Shown here: piece by piece, positions 52,658 through 61,303 of the stretch | How the letters are laid out: every line of letters begins with the position of its first letter | Position numbering within the stretch: position 1 is the stretch's first letter | Source: MGBC163016 sp964649145 | Lineage (GTDB): Bacteria; Actinomycetota; Coriobacteriia; Coriobacteriales; Eggerthellaceae | Assembly: GCA_964649145.1 (NCBI GenBank) | Contig: CAZYOQ010000001.1 | Coordinates: 1 to 64,000, forward strand | Direction: 5' to 3' | DNA length: 64,000 bases | Program-made: the position numbers and the translations under genes | Notes under the pieces: model-generated | The model's input: the letters and a program-made list of their open reading frames with translations, nothing else | Databases searched by the model: none | What the model was told of the DNA's origin: nothing

Positions 52658-53053
52658 TTACACGCGACGGCGTTTGCGCGGACGGCAGCCGTTGTGCGGG
52701 ATAGGTGTGCAATCTTGAATGCTTGCGATTTCAAGCCCTTGAGCCTGGAGTGTGCGGATAGCGGTCTCACGGCCAGAGCCTGGCCCTTTAACAAAAACCG
52801 ATACCTTGCGCAGGCCATGTTCCATTGCCACCTTTGCGCACGCCTCTGCAGCCATTTGTGCTGCAAAAGGAGTGGACTTGCGTGAACCCTTGAAGCCAAC
52901 GGTACCGGCGGATTGCCAAGCGATAACGTTGCCTTGAGGGTCGGTGATTGAAATGATCGTGTTGTTGAAAGTTGTTTTAATATGAGCGGCGCCAACGGCA
53001 ATGTTCTTGCGTTCCGAGCGCTTGACTCTTGTTGTTACATTCTTCTTAGCCAT
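52658..53053 (-). CDS. rpsK: 30S ribosomal protein S11
   Basis: 131 residues. GAAHIKTTFNNTIISITDPQGN and VKGPGSGRETAIRTLQAQGLEIASIQDCTPIPHNGCRPRKRRRV are the standard S11 sequences. It lines the E site on the 30S platform. It follows rpsM by 9 bp. Confidence 0.97.
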   Translation of the reverse strand: MAKKNVTTRVKRSERKNIAVGAAHIKTTFNNTIISITDPQGNVIAWQSAGTVGFKGSRKSTPFAAQMAAEACAKVAMEHGLRKVSVFVKGPGSGRETAIRTLQAQGLEIASIQDCTPIPHNGCRPRKRRRV

Positions 53054-53062
53054 CTACCTCAC

Positions 53063-53434
53063 CTATTTCTTCTTACCGCCGATTTGCTTGCGCGGTCCTT
53101 TGCGCGTGCGCGCATTGGTGTGCGTGCGCTGCCCGCGGACAGGCAAGCCTCTGCGGTGACGAAGGCCACGGTAGCAGCCGATTTCCATGAGGCGTTTGAC
53201 GTTCTGTGAAACCTCGCGGTGAAGATCACCTTCAACTTTGAGGTTGCCTTGGATGTAGTCACGAAGCTTGGATAGATCGTCTTCGGTGAGATCTTTAACG
53301 CGGGTGTCTGGATTGACACCGGTAGATTCAAGAATTGTTTTTGATGTTGTCAGGCCAATTCCGTAGATGTATGTAAGTGCGATTTCGATGCGCTTGCTCT
53401 GCGGAAGGTCAACGCCGACTAAACGTACAGCCAT
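53063..53434 (-). CDS. rpsM: 30S ribosomal protein S13
   Basis: 123 residues. MAVRLVGVDLPQSKRIEIALTYIYGIG and the C-terminal RGLPVRGQRTHTNARTRKGPRKQIGGKKK tail that reaches P-site tRNA are canonical. It lies 13 bp after rpmJ. Confidence 0.97.
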   Translation of the reverse strand: MAVRLVGVDLPQSKRIEIALTYIYGIGLTTSKTILESTGVNPDTRVKDLTEDDLSKLRDYIQGNLKVEGDLHREVSQNVKRLMEIGCYRGLRHRRGLPVRGQRTHTNARTRKGPRKQIGGKKK

Positions 53435-53447
53435 TTTTGCTCCCTTC

Positions 53448-53561
53448 CTAACCCTGACGCTGCTTGTGGCGCGGGTTCTCGCAAATTACATAAATCTTGC
53501 CATGGCGACGAATGATCTTGCACTTGTCGCACATTTTCTTGACCGAAGGGCGTACCTTCAT
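53448..53561 (-). CDS. rpmJ: 50S ribosomal protein L36, zinc-binding type
   Basis: 37 residues (MKVRPSVKKMCDKCKIIRRH and on to the stop). Cys11, Cys14, Cys27 and His32 form the CCCH zinc site of the C+ form. GAAAGGAATTAAAGAG precedes the ATG at 53561. It lies between infA (153-bp gap) and rpsM, the standard place. Confidence 0.96.
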   Translation of the reverse strand: MKVRPSVKKMCDKCKIIRRHGKIYVICENPRHKQRQG

Positions 53562-53714
53562 ACTCTTTAATTCCTTTCGGTTGTTCTTTTCCTGTTCGGT
53601 TTACATTGGAATGCATGCAAACCTTATATCCATCAACGCCCAGCCGCAGGCGATTATTTTCAATCGGCATTAAACATAGCTGTGCCTCATGCGAAATGCA
53701 CGAAACCAACATCC

Positions 53715-53933
53715 CTATTTGAAACGGTATGTGATACGACCACGATTGAGATCGTACACAGAAAGTTCGACTGTCACTTTGTCACCAGGAAGAATCTTGA
53801 TATAGTGCATCCTCATCTTCCCCGAGATGTGGGCGAGTATCTCATGCCCATTTTCGAGTTCTACCTTAAACATTGCATTCGGCAGGGCTTCTTTTACTTC
53901 GCCCTCTAACTCGATCACATCTTCTTTGCTCAA
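53715..53933 (-). CDS. infA: Translation initiation factor IF-1
   Basis: 72 residues, an OB fold with GHEILAHISGKMRMHYIKILPGDKVTVELS and the typical end DLNRGRITYRFK. It occupies the A site during initiation. The start is TTG at 53933, about 10 nt after a strong GGAGG. A TATAAT box lies 61 nt upstream. It heads the alpha-operon block, which here has no adk or map in front of it. Confidence 0.97.
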   Translation of the reverse strand: MSKEDVIELEGEVKEALPNAMFKVELENGHEILAHISGKMRMHYIKILPGDKVTVELSVYDLNRGRITYRFK

Positions 53934-53993
53934 AAGCCAACCTCCATTGACAATCGAAAAAACTGCATGGTCATAGATGCCTTTTTACAGCGA

Positions 53994-53999
53994 ATTATA
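53994..53999 (-). promoter_or_regulatory. Putative -10 box of the infA-rplQ operon
   Basis: A perfect TATAAT on the minus strand, 61 nt upstream of the infA TTG, downstream of the tRNA genes. The -35 is unclear. Confidence 0.5.
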
Positions 54000-54080
54000 A
54001 GATTAACAAATAATTGGGATAATTGCGATAGAAATTTCTGACGCGTATGAGAAAAATTAGTAAGAGGCTTTAAAGATATT

Positions 54081-54154
54081 TGGCTGGGGTACCAGGATTC
54101 GAACCTAGATAGCTGGCACCAAAAACCAGAGTCCTGCCATTGGACGATACCCCA
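54081..54154 (-). tRNA. tRNA-Gln (anticodon UUG)
   Basis: 74 nt including an encoded CCA end. Acceptor TGGGGTA pairs with TACCCCA. The anticodon arm is CTGGT-TTTTGGT-GCCAG with anticodon UUG, and the T arm has GGTTCGAATCC. The A73-equivalent discriminator is G, as in other tRNA-Gln. Confidence 0.96.
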
Positions 54155-54191
54155 GCATCGATTGATGCCTAAGCCCGCATCAGAGGCGAAA

Positions 54192-54267
54192 TGGTGGGCC
54201 GTGAGGGAATCGAACCCGCGACCTTGGGATTAAAAGTCCCCTGCTCTGCCAACTGAGCTAACGGCCC
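54192..54267 (-). tRNA. tRNA-Lys (anticodon UUU)
   Basis: 76 nt with encoded CCA. Acceptor GGGCCGT pairs with ACGGCCC. The anticodon loop CTTTTAA gives UUU; the D arm has AGCTCAGTTGGCAGAGC and the T arm GGTTCGATTCC. It is the first gene behind a good promoter, with tRNA-Gln 37 bp downstream. Confidence 0.97.
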
Positions 54268-54280
54268 ACGCAAGGAATAT

Positions 54281-54309
54281 ATATTAGCGGTGAGATCTTT
54301 TGAGGTCAA
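54281..54309 (-). promoter_or_regulatory. Promoter of the tRNA-Lys/tRNA-Gln unit
   Basis: The minus strand reads TTGACC, a 17-bp spacer, then TAATAT, ending 14 nt upstream of the tRNA-Lys 5' end. This is the best sigma70-type promoter seen in the window. Confidence 0.75.
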
Positions 54310-54370
54310 TCATAAATTTGCGCTAGAAGTATAAAAGAAAGGCATGAGGTTGCTTGCTAAAGACTCACTA

Positions 54371-55459
54371 TTACTGTGCAGCTTTCCACTTATGATAGCT
54401 AAGCGATATAGCTTCAAGATCGCCATCTAGCACGGCATCAACATTGCCGGTTTCATAGTTGCTACGCAGGTCTTTTACCATCTGATAGGGATATAGGACG
54501 TAGTTTCGAACCTGCGAGCCAAATGAGTTATCCATAACGTCGCCGCGAAGCCCATCGATCTCTTCTTGACGCTTACGTTCCTCAATCTCATAGAGCTTCG
54601 CCTTCAAAACCCTGAAAGCCGCTTCCTTGTTCTGAAGCTGGCTCTTCTCGTTTTGGCAGGTGACAACAATGCCACTAGGAAGGTGGGTGAGCCTAACGGC
54701 TGAATCGGTAGTGTTTACGCATTGGCCACCAGGTCCGCTTGATCTGTAAACATCGACTCGCACATCAGATGGGTCGAGGTTGACCTCGATATCGTCAGGA
54801 AGCACTGGCAGTACTTCAACGGAGGCAAATGTAGTATGCCGCCTCTTTTTTGCATCTGTAGGCGATATGCGAACAAGTCTATGAACCCCAGATTCCGAAG
54901 AAAGCATGCCATAAGCGTTCAATCCCGAAACCTGTACAACGACCTTGTCTAACCCAATGCCTTCACCAGGTACTACATCAAGCTCTGTTATCTTCCATTT
55001 CTTACTTTGGGAATAATGGCGATACATCCTGTATAGCATCTCTGTCCAGTCTTGAGCTTCAAGGCCGCCTTGTCCTGGGTTTATAGACAAAATGGCGTCT
55101 CCTGCATCAAAACGCCCCGAAAACCATGACGACACCTCTAGCGCATCGAGCATCTTATCGAGCTCGGCAAGCGCGGCCTTATATTCACCTTCGAAAGATT
55201 CATCTTCTACGGCAAGCTCATATGCAGCCTTGGCATCTTCAAGTTTTGCAAGAGCAGCCTCATAATCGTCGATAGAGGATTTGAGATTCGATACCTCTTT
55301 CGAAATTTCTTGCGCCTCGTTAGCATCGTCCCAAAAATCAGGCGCAGACATCTTAGCCTCAAGCTCTGATGCACGAGTCTCTTTTTCTGCTATGTGCAAA
55401 AAGTCTTTTGCGTCAGCTATGCGAGATGAATAATCGTCTATTTCTTTGTTATTCGACAT
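54371..55459 (-). CDS. prfB: Peptide chain release factor 2, with variant SPT recognition motif
   Basis: 362 residues in one frame, so no programmed frameshift is needed. The catalytic GGQ (244-246, SSGPGGQCVNTTDSAV) is intact. The stop-codon recognition tripeptide, normally Ser-Pro-Phe in RF2, reads Ser-Pro-Thr (199-201; codons at 54857-54865) within VRISPTDAKKRRHTTF. Overall similarity (length, INPGQGGLEAQDW, YGMLSSESGVHRLVR) is to RF2, not RF1. It should release UAA/UGA. It is transcribed from a gap carrying three 26-bp repeats toward the tRNA genes. Confidence 0.95.
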   Translation of the reverse strand: MSNNKEIDDYSSRIADAKDFLHIAEKETRASELEAKMSAPDFWDDANEAQEISKEVSNLKSSIDDYEAALAKLEDAKAAYELAVEDESFEGEYKAALAELDKMLDALEVSSWFSGRFDAGDAILSINPGQGGLEAQDWTEMLYRMYRHYSQSKKWKITELDVVPGEGIGLDKVVVQVSGLNAYGMLSSESGVHRLVRISPTDAKKRRHTTFASVEVLPVLPDDIEVNLDPSDVRVDVYRSSGPGGQCVNTTDSAVRLTHLPSGIVVTCQNEKSQLQNKEAAFRVLKAKLYEIEERKRQEEIDGLRGDVMDNSFGSQVRNYVLYPYQMVKDLRSNYETGNVDAVLDGDLEAISLSYHKWKAAQ

Positions 55460-55547
55460 GTCTTTGGCCTCTGATGCTAGGAAATCGCTTTATCCCGATA
55501 CGAGATAGGGGAAGTTTCGAAGTGATAAAGCTTCGCCTTATAAACCT

Positions 55548-55625
55548 ATTTATCGATCCTTGTCAGTGATTGCCTCTATCAATCTTTGTCACCGATTCCC
55601 ACTATCTATTTCTGCAAACGATTCC
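55548..55625. repeat. Three 26-bp imperfect tandem repeats between prfB and secA
   Basis: Copies at 55548-55573, 55574-55599 and 55600-55625, all 26 bp and head to tail. Read on the minus strand they share GGnAATC at the start, TGnCA in the middle and GATA near the end. The array starts 5 bp after the secA stop. There are no spacers, so this is not CRISPR. Confidence 0.85.
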
Positions 55626-55630
55626 CGCCA

Positions 55631-58438
55631 TTAAGCCCCATGGCATTTCTTGAACTTCTTGCCTGAACCGCAAGGGCAAGGATCATTGCGCCCAACATTG
55701 GCATATGGGTCTTCCTTATCCTTGACATATGTTTGGGTTTTGCCCGAGCTGGCTTTAGGGGCAGCGCCTGCAGCGTTGGCCGCAGCGCGGACGACATCGC
55801 CACCTTTTTGTATCTGCGAGGCAGACTCTGCGGCACCACGAACGGAAGTATCTTGAAGTACGGCTTCAGGAGACGAAAATGACATCTCATCGTCATCTGG
55901 GGTCTCTTCAGACTCTTCCACGCGAATATTTATCTCAAGACGCAGTAAGGTGCGCAGGAAGTCGTCATAGATAACAGCTGTAAGGTTTTGGAAGGCATCA
56001 TAGGCCTCGTTCTTGTATTCAACCAGAGGGTCTCTCTGCCCAATGGCGCGAAGGCCAATACCAACTCTCAAGTAGTCCATTTCAGACAGATGCGCCATCC
56101 ATCTAGTATCGATGACGCGCAAAAGAACCTGACTTGCAAGTTGTTTGGTAACTTCCTCGCCAAGAATGTTTGCCTTGGTCTTATAGATATTCGTGATGTA
56201 TTCAGTCAGAGCCTCGCTTACAGCGTTAGGATCTTCGTCATGATCAATGTCATCAACGCTGAAATCGTCGCGACCCGTCATGTTCGACACCCAAAGTTCT
56301 AGTGCCTTGACATCCCAATCGTCATACGAGTCGCCAACAATAGTATCTGCAACTTCGGCTTCGACAGAATCGCTTATGATGCGATCCATGCGCTCGGTTA
56401 TATCCTTGCCATCCAAAATCGAGTTACGCTCGTTATAAATGGCTTTACGCTGCAGGTTCATAACGTCGTCGTATTCAAGAACTGTTTTTCTGGATGCAAA
56501 ATGCATTGACTCGACTTGCCGCTGTGCCCCTTCGATTGATTTAGACACCATTGACGCCTGAATCGGCATATCGTCCTCGATGCCGGTCTTCTTCATCATG
56601 TTCGAAATGGAATCCATTCGATTTCCGCCGAACAGACGCATGAGGTCATCTTCAAGCGATAGGTAAAACTGCGTAACCCCTGGGTCGCCTTGACGACCAG
56701 AACGACCACGCAGCTGGTTGTCGATACGCCTAGACTCATGACGCTCGGTACCAATCACACAAAGACCACCAGCGTCTATAACCTTCTTCTGTTCATTTGT
56801 ACAGATTTCCTTAGCCGCATCCAAGGCATCCAAACGGTCTTGCTTACTTGGTGCGTCCTCTACCCTATCTCCATCCTCGTCGAATTCAGGAAGCGTCGGG
56901 TCAAACCCACGATCGCGAAGGATGTCAAGGGAGAGCATGTCTGGATTGCCACCGAGGATGATGTCTGTACCACGACCAGCCATATTGGTAGCGATGGTAA
57001 CAGCTCCAAGACGCCCGGCCTGAGCAACAATCGTAGCCTCTCGTTCATGATGCTTGGCGTTTAAGGTCTCATGTGGAATTCCTCGCTTGTCTAGAAGGCG
57101 CGAAAGCCTCTCGGAGTTTTCGATAGAAACCGTGCCTATCAAACAAGGTTGCCCTACTTCGTGACGTTGGGCAATGTCATCTGCTACCGCATTGAACTTC
57201 GCATCGATAGTGCGATAGATAAGGTCATTTCTATCGTCGCGAATAACCGGTTTGTTTGGAGGTATCGCAAAAACCGGCAAGTTGTAGATCTGCCTGAATT
57301 CGGCGTCCTCGGTCATAGCGGTACCAGTCATGCCGGAAAGCTTGTCGTATAAACGGAAGTAGTTCTGCAACGTGATGGTCGCAAGCGTTTGGTTCTCCTC
57401 CAAGACTCGCACGCCCTCTTTAGCCTCAAGCGCTTGATGGAGGCCTTCAGAATACCTTCTTCCTTCCATGATACGACCCGTGAACTCGTCTACGATCTTG
57501 ACCTCTCCGTCCATGACTACATAGTCGATGTCGCGATGGAATAAGAATTGCGCTTTCAGGGCTTGTTGCAAGTGGTTTGCAAGCTGGCCTGAAGGATCTG
57601 CATAGATATCTTCGATATCGAGCATGTTTTCGATGCGGTCAAGACCGACCTCTGTCGCGGCAATAGTCTTCTTTGCCTCATCCATCTCGAAATCTTCGCC
57701 TTGTTTCAGAGACGGCATCACAGCAGCAAACCTCTTATAGGTGTCTGCTGCACGACTTCCAGCACCTGAAATGATAAGAGGCGTCCTAGCCTCGTCGATG
57801 AGAATTGAGTCAACCTCGTCGACAATCGCGAAATGGTGTCCGCGCTGCATTCGCCCGTCGGCGCGCCCGACCATGTTGTCGCGCAAATAGTCGAAACCGA
57901 ATTCCGAGTTCGTACCGTAGGTTACATCTGCCTTATAGGCTCTACGCTTAAGCTCCATAGGCATGCCATTTTGGATAAGGCCTACCTTCATGCCTAAAAA
58001 CTCGTAAATGCGACCCATCCATTCAGAGTCGCGCTTGGCAAGGTAGTCGTTTACGGTAACTATATGAACATTATTGCCCGGAATGGCGTTCAAATATCCT
58101 GCCAAGGTAGATACAAGAGTTTTGCCTTCACCGGTTTTCATTTCGGCAATCTCGCCAGCGTTAAGAGCCATACCGCCTATCAGCTGCACGTCAAAATGGC
58201 GAAGCCCAATAGTGCGAACGGATGCCTCTCTGACTGCGGCAAAAGCCTCTGGCAAGATGCTTTCTAGCTTTTCACCGCCATCTAGGCGCTCTCTGAATAT
58301 TTGGGTCATCTGACCTAGTTCTTCATCGCTTTTCGCCTGCATCTTAGGCTCAAGGGCGTTGATCGCATCAACAGTTCCCTGATGCTTCTTAAGTTGCTTG
58401 CCTTCTCCCATTGAAAGGACTTTGGATAGAAATCCCAT
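55631..58438 (-). CDS. secA: Preprotein translocase ATPase SecA
   Basis: 935 residues from ATG 58438 (MGFLSKVLSMGEGKQ). MKTGEGKTLVSTL is Walker A, VDEVDSILIDEARTPLIISG covers Walker B, and NMAGRGTDI and RGRSGRQGD are the late helicase motifs. The C-terminus has an acidic linker and the zinc-binding CPCGSGKKFKKCHG. It drives export through SecYEG, whose SecY is also in this window. A longer in-frame start nine codons up is less likely. Confidence 0.97.
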   Translation of the reverse strand: MGFLSKVLSMGEGKQLKKHQGTVDAINALEPKMQAKSDEELGQMTQIFRERLDGGEKLESILPEAFAAVREASVRTIGLRHFDVQLIGGMALNAGEIAEMKTGEGKTLVSTLAGYLNAIPGNNVHIVTVNDYLAKRDSEWMGRIYEFLGMKVGLIQNGMPMELKRRAYKADVTYGTNSEFGFDYLRDNMVGRADGRMQRGHHFAIVDEVDSILIDEARTPLIISGAGSRAADTYKRFAAVMPSLKQGEDFEMDEAKKTIAATEVGLDRIENMLDIEDIYADPSGQLANHLQQALKAQFLFHRDIDYVVMDGEVKIVDEFTGRIMEGRRYSEGLHQALEAKEGVRVLEENQTLATITLQNYFRLYDKLSGMTGTAMTEDAEFRQIYNLPVFAIPPNKPVIRDDRNDLIYRTIDAKFNAVADDIAQRHEVGQPCLIGTVSIENSERLSRLLDKRGIPHETLNAKHHEREATIVAQAGRLGAVTIATNMAGRGTDIILGGNPDMLSLDILRDRGFDPTLPEFDEDGDRVEDAPSKQDRLDALDAAKEICTNEQKKVIDAGGLCVIGTERHESRRIDNQLRGRSGRQGDPGVTQFYLSLEDDLMRLFGGNRMDSISNMMKKTGIEDDMPIQASMVSKSIEGAQRQVESMHFASRKTVLEYDDVMNLQRKAIYNERNSILDGKDITERMDRIISDSVEAEVADTIVGDSYDDWDVKALELWVSNMTGRDDFSVDDIDHDEDPNAVSEALTEYITNIYKTKANILGEEVTKQLASQVLLRVIDTRWMAHLSEMDYLRVGIGLRAIGQRDPLVEYKNEAYDAFQNLTAVIYDDFLRTLLRLEINIRVEESEETPDDDEMSFSSPEAVLQDTSVRGAAESASQIQKGGDVVRAAANAAGAAPKASSGKTQTYVKDKEDPYANVGRNDPCPCGSGKKFKKCHGA

Positions 58439-58464
58439 TTTCAACCTTTGCTCAAAATGTCTCA

Positions 58465-58493
58465 AATTTATTGCAGTTATTCTAACGCTTCAA
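58465..58493 (-). promoter_or_regulatory. Putative secA promoter
   Basis: The minus strand has TTGAAG and TAAATT with a 17-bp spacer, 27 nt upstream of the secA ATG. Both boxes match consensus at 4 of 6 positions. Confidence 0.4.
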
Positions 58494-58512
58494 TAATGCA
58501 CAAGACGAACAG

Positions 58513-58550
58513 ATATAAACACGCCACAATAAAAAATGCCTTGGCGCGTG
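58513..58550 (-). terminator. Possible terminator of the regulator gene
   Basis: On the minus strand CACGCGCCA and TGGCGTG pair (about 7 bp with a bulge) around a T-rich loop, followed by TTTATATC, just after the regulator stop codon. Confidence 0.5.
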
Positions 58551-58556
58551 ACCGTA

Positions 58557-61184
58557 CTAGAAATCATGTTCCTCTTCAATTATCGACCGATAAAGATCCA
58601 TGATCTTAAAAGAAGGGTCTATCCCCATGTTTTCGCTAAGGTAGCGCCTACACTCGAAATATGTGTCCAGTGCGCTTGCTCTTTGGTCTGAAGCAATTTG
58701 CGCTGACATCAAGGCGATGTAGACGTCTTCTCGCGAAGGGTCTCGCCGCTTAGCCTCTCTTGCATACCATGTAGCCCCGCGCACCTCGCCATGCGCAAAA
58801 AGCCTGTTTGATGCTGCAACAAGCCCATCAACTAGCTGGTCGCGATACATCTTTCGGGCAGCGTCGATATTCGGATTGCTTGTGACAGCGGGAAGAAGAT
58901 CTTCTGCGAATCTGCCGCTCACCTTCTCATACATCTCTTCCCACATAGACAAATCATCACGTCCAAACAAGAGCGCCCGGCAAAGATCCTCAAAATCATC
59001 AAGGTCACATGATACGTAGCGTGTATCAAGCCTGAATCCGTTTTGGGTGCGCAAAAGATACGGACACGAGTCTCCCACCGATAAGGATTTCTTCAAATAA
59101 GACCACACAACGTAAAGATTCTTGTTTGCTGCCTCGAAATCTGAATCTGGCCAAATCATTCTCACAAGCTTTTCACGAGAAATCTCTCGACCGTGATTTA
59201 TTGACATTAAGGCAAGAAGAGATTTGGCTTTGTCTCTAGTAAGAATACGAACGTCTTGTCTTTTGTCGCCTATCCAACAATCAAGACCGCCGAAAAGCAC
59301 TATAGAAAGGGTAGGTGTAGCTGCACGAAGGTTTGTAAGCTCTTTGGCCTTCATGGCATTCCTGCGAAACGGGTCTGGATGCGTTAATTCAAACTCGCCC
59401 TTTTTGCGCATACGCTCCTCTAGGCTTACCTTCCACTTGCTTGACTGATAGTAGAGACTCATATCGATACGCCTCATGGCCGCAATATCCGAAATGCTGA
59501 AAGCGCGCTCGAATTTGAAGGGGTGTTTGTCGTTGCATTCTTCGATGACCTTGATCGCTAGATATTCTGGCCAGCTCAACTTCTCGCTGTCGCCGAAATT
59601 ATCTAAAAACGAAATCGCTAGGTCTACTACGCGCTCAACCATGCCCCACGTCTTAGACTCTTCGTCTAGGCCAGAGTCATCCAATAGAAGCCCTTTTAAC
59701 ACCATCACTCCGCAAAAGATAAGGGTTCGCACCTTGAAAGGGTCACTTTGAGCCGGCTCCAAAGCGCTCAAGTGCTCTTTTAGTGCTGCATCGAATCTAT
59801 CTAGATTTGAGCCGGCTGTTTCCATAAGCTCTAAGGCAAGCTCAAAATCAAGTGGGGCATCAATAAAGACGCTAGCTGCGCGTCCATTTCCCAAAAGCTT
59901 TTCAGTCGACCGTAGAGCGATATTCGAAGGCTGGTTTTTGGATTTATAAGACGGGTCTTCAGTTAAAAGCAGCATCAAATTGCATGCGCCTTTCGTCTGC
60001 CATTCAGACGAAAGCGAGTTATTTGCCTTTAAACAATATCGCTTTGCGCTATCTTCGTCGCCTAGGATATACGTAGACCAGGCAGCTATCGTGAGAATGT
60101 CGGATGCAAGCTTGCTCTTTTTCGCCAGGCATTTATCAGCAAGCTTCAAATAAGACATAGGCTCTGGCATAAAGGCTATTTTCCATCCATTTATTGCCGC
60201 CCATTGGCACAGGGCATCACCTTTGCTATATGAACACATAAATTCTGCAGCTCTAGCACAGTCACCCTTCTCTAGAAGCTTGTTTGCGAAAAGAGAGGCC
60301 GCATCCCCTCTAGCTTCTTCTAAAAACCCGTCAGAAAATACATCTATATCACCACCGAATGCTTTTGTGATGTCTGTAACACTTAAACCCATTGCCTGAT
60401 ATGAATCGTTTCTGATATCGATTCCTAGATACGGATATTCTTTTGCAAGGTATCCGATATCATCCTCAAATGCGCTAGGTCGAAGAAAAGCCGCTAGCTC
60501 ACTTATGTCGCCTTGGCCAAAAAGAAGCACCAAGAAGGCCGCACACTTAAGAGACGTCGGTAATTTCTCTTGTGCTATGCCTGCGATCACCTTCTCGCAC
60601 TTACCATCACTCCAAACATACGAAGGGGTCATCCATTGCTTACCAAAGGATGCGAAATCTTCTACAGCAATTCCCCTCAAGCGCTCTATCTCGATCTCTT
60701 CTTCGTTTAAAAGCAAATCGCTAGCATGCAAGCGTATGCAATCAAGATCGAGTACCGAAGAAACATCGTTTGACGGAGTGCAACAAATGATGATCTCGCA
60801 GTTCTTTTCAAGGACTTGGCTCACGAAGTCACTCAATGCCTGACATCGCTCAAAGTCAAGTTGAGGCAAATCGTCGCAAACGAGAAGCCTCGCATTTGCG
60901 TCACATTCAAAAATAGAAGCGGCTAGATTTCCCTCATCAAGGTCACGTATAAAGCACGGAGACGAACATTTAACCCAGAAAACATGCTTAAACTCAAAAA
61001 CTATCTGGGCATACTCATAGGCCAAAGAGCTTTTGCCATAGCCTCCCGGAGCAATAATGCACCTTGGCAAGCGACGGTCATTCAACAATCTTGCCGTCAA
61101 ACTTGGACGAAGATTATGCTTAGTAGCAACAATCCCACTTGGACGAATCCCCCTGCAATTACAATTCTCGATAAAACTAGGCAT
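58557..61184 (-). CDS. STAND-type ATPase regulator with C-terminal SARP DNA-binding module
   Basis: 875 residues from ATG 61184 (MPSFIENCNC), with AAAGGG upstream; 45 further in-frame residues upstream look non-coding. Walker A APGGYGKSS is at about 45-53 and LLVCDDLP resembles Walker B, as in MalT/STAND ATPases. A helical middle (about 300-600) may form repeats. At about 625-725 lies an OmpR-type winged helix (LTRDKAKSLLALMSINHGREISREKLVRMIWPD) and then a BTAD-like helical domain (about 730-875), together the SARP/AfsR DNA-binding unit. In AfsR that unit is N-terminal; here the order is reversed. Targets are unknown. It stands alone between rsfS and secA with palindromic sites upstream. Confidence 0.85.
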   Translation of the reverse strand: MPSFIENCNCRGIRPSGIVATKHNLRPSLTARLLNDRRLPRCIIAPGGYGKSSLAYEYAQIVFEFKHVFWVKCSSPCFIRDLDEGNLAASIFECDANARLLVCDDLPQLDFERCQALSDFVSQVLEKNCEIIICCTPSNDVSSVLDLDCIRLHASDLLLNEEEIEIERLRGIAVEDFASFGKQWMTPSYVWSDGKCEKVIAGIAQEKLPTSLKCAAFLVLLFGQGDISELAAFLRPSAFEDDIGYLAKEYPYLGIDIRNDSYQAMGLSVTDITKAFGGDIDVFSDGFLEEARGDAASLFANKLLEKGDCARAAEFMCSYSKGDALCQWAAINGWKIAFMPEPMSYLKLADKCLAKKSKLASDILTIAAWSTYILGDEDSAKRYCLKANNSLSSEWQTKGACNLMLLLTEDPSYKSKNQPSNIALRSTEKLLGNGRAASVFIDAPLDFELALELMETAGSNLDRFDAALKEHLSALEPAQSDPFKVRTLIFCGVMVLKGLLLDDSGLDEESKTWGMVERVVDLAISFLDNFGDSEKLSWPEYLAIKVIEECNDKHPFKFERAFSISDIAAMRRIDMSLYYQSSKWKVSLEERMRKKGEFELTHPDPFRRNAMKAKELTNLRAATPTLSIVLFGGLDCWIGDKRQDVRILTRDKAKSLLALMSINHGREISREKLVRMIWPDSDFEAANKNLYVVWSYLKKSLSVGDSCPYLLRTQNGFRLDTRYVSCDLDDFEDLCRALLFGRDDLSMWEEMYEKVSGRFAEDLLPAVTSNPNIDAARKMYRDQLVDGLVAASNRLFAHGEVRGATWYAREAKRRDPSREDVYIALMSAQIASDQRASALDTYFECRRYLSENMGIDPSFKIMDLYRSIIEEEHDF

Positions 61185-61303
61185 AACAGACCCTTTCGCC
61201 AAATTAAAATGAATGGGTCTATAGGCTAAAAGCAGGTAACTTGCAGCGCAAATTTGACATGCGCATTTTGATGAAGATGAAACAGCTCCCGAAATGCGGA
61301 AAC

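Noticed and set aside
54371..55459. Programmed frameshift in prfB
   Set aside because: The gene is open in one frame for all 362 codons; there is no early in-frame stop.
55548..55625. CRISPR-like array
   Set aside because: The three units are directly adjacent without spacers and no cas genes are present.
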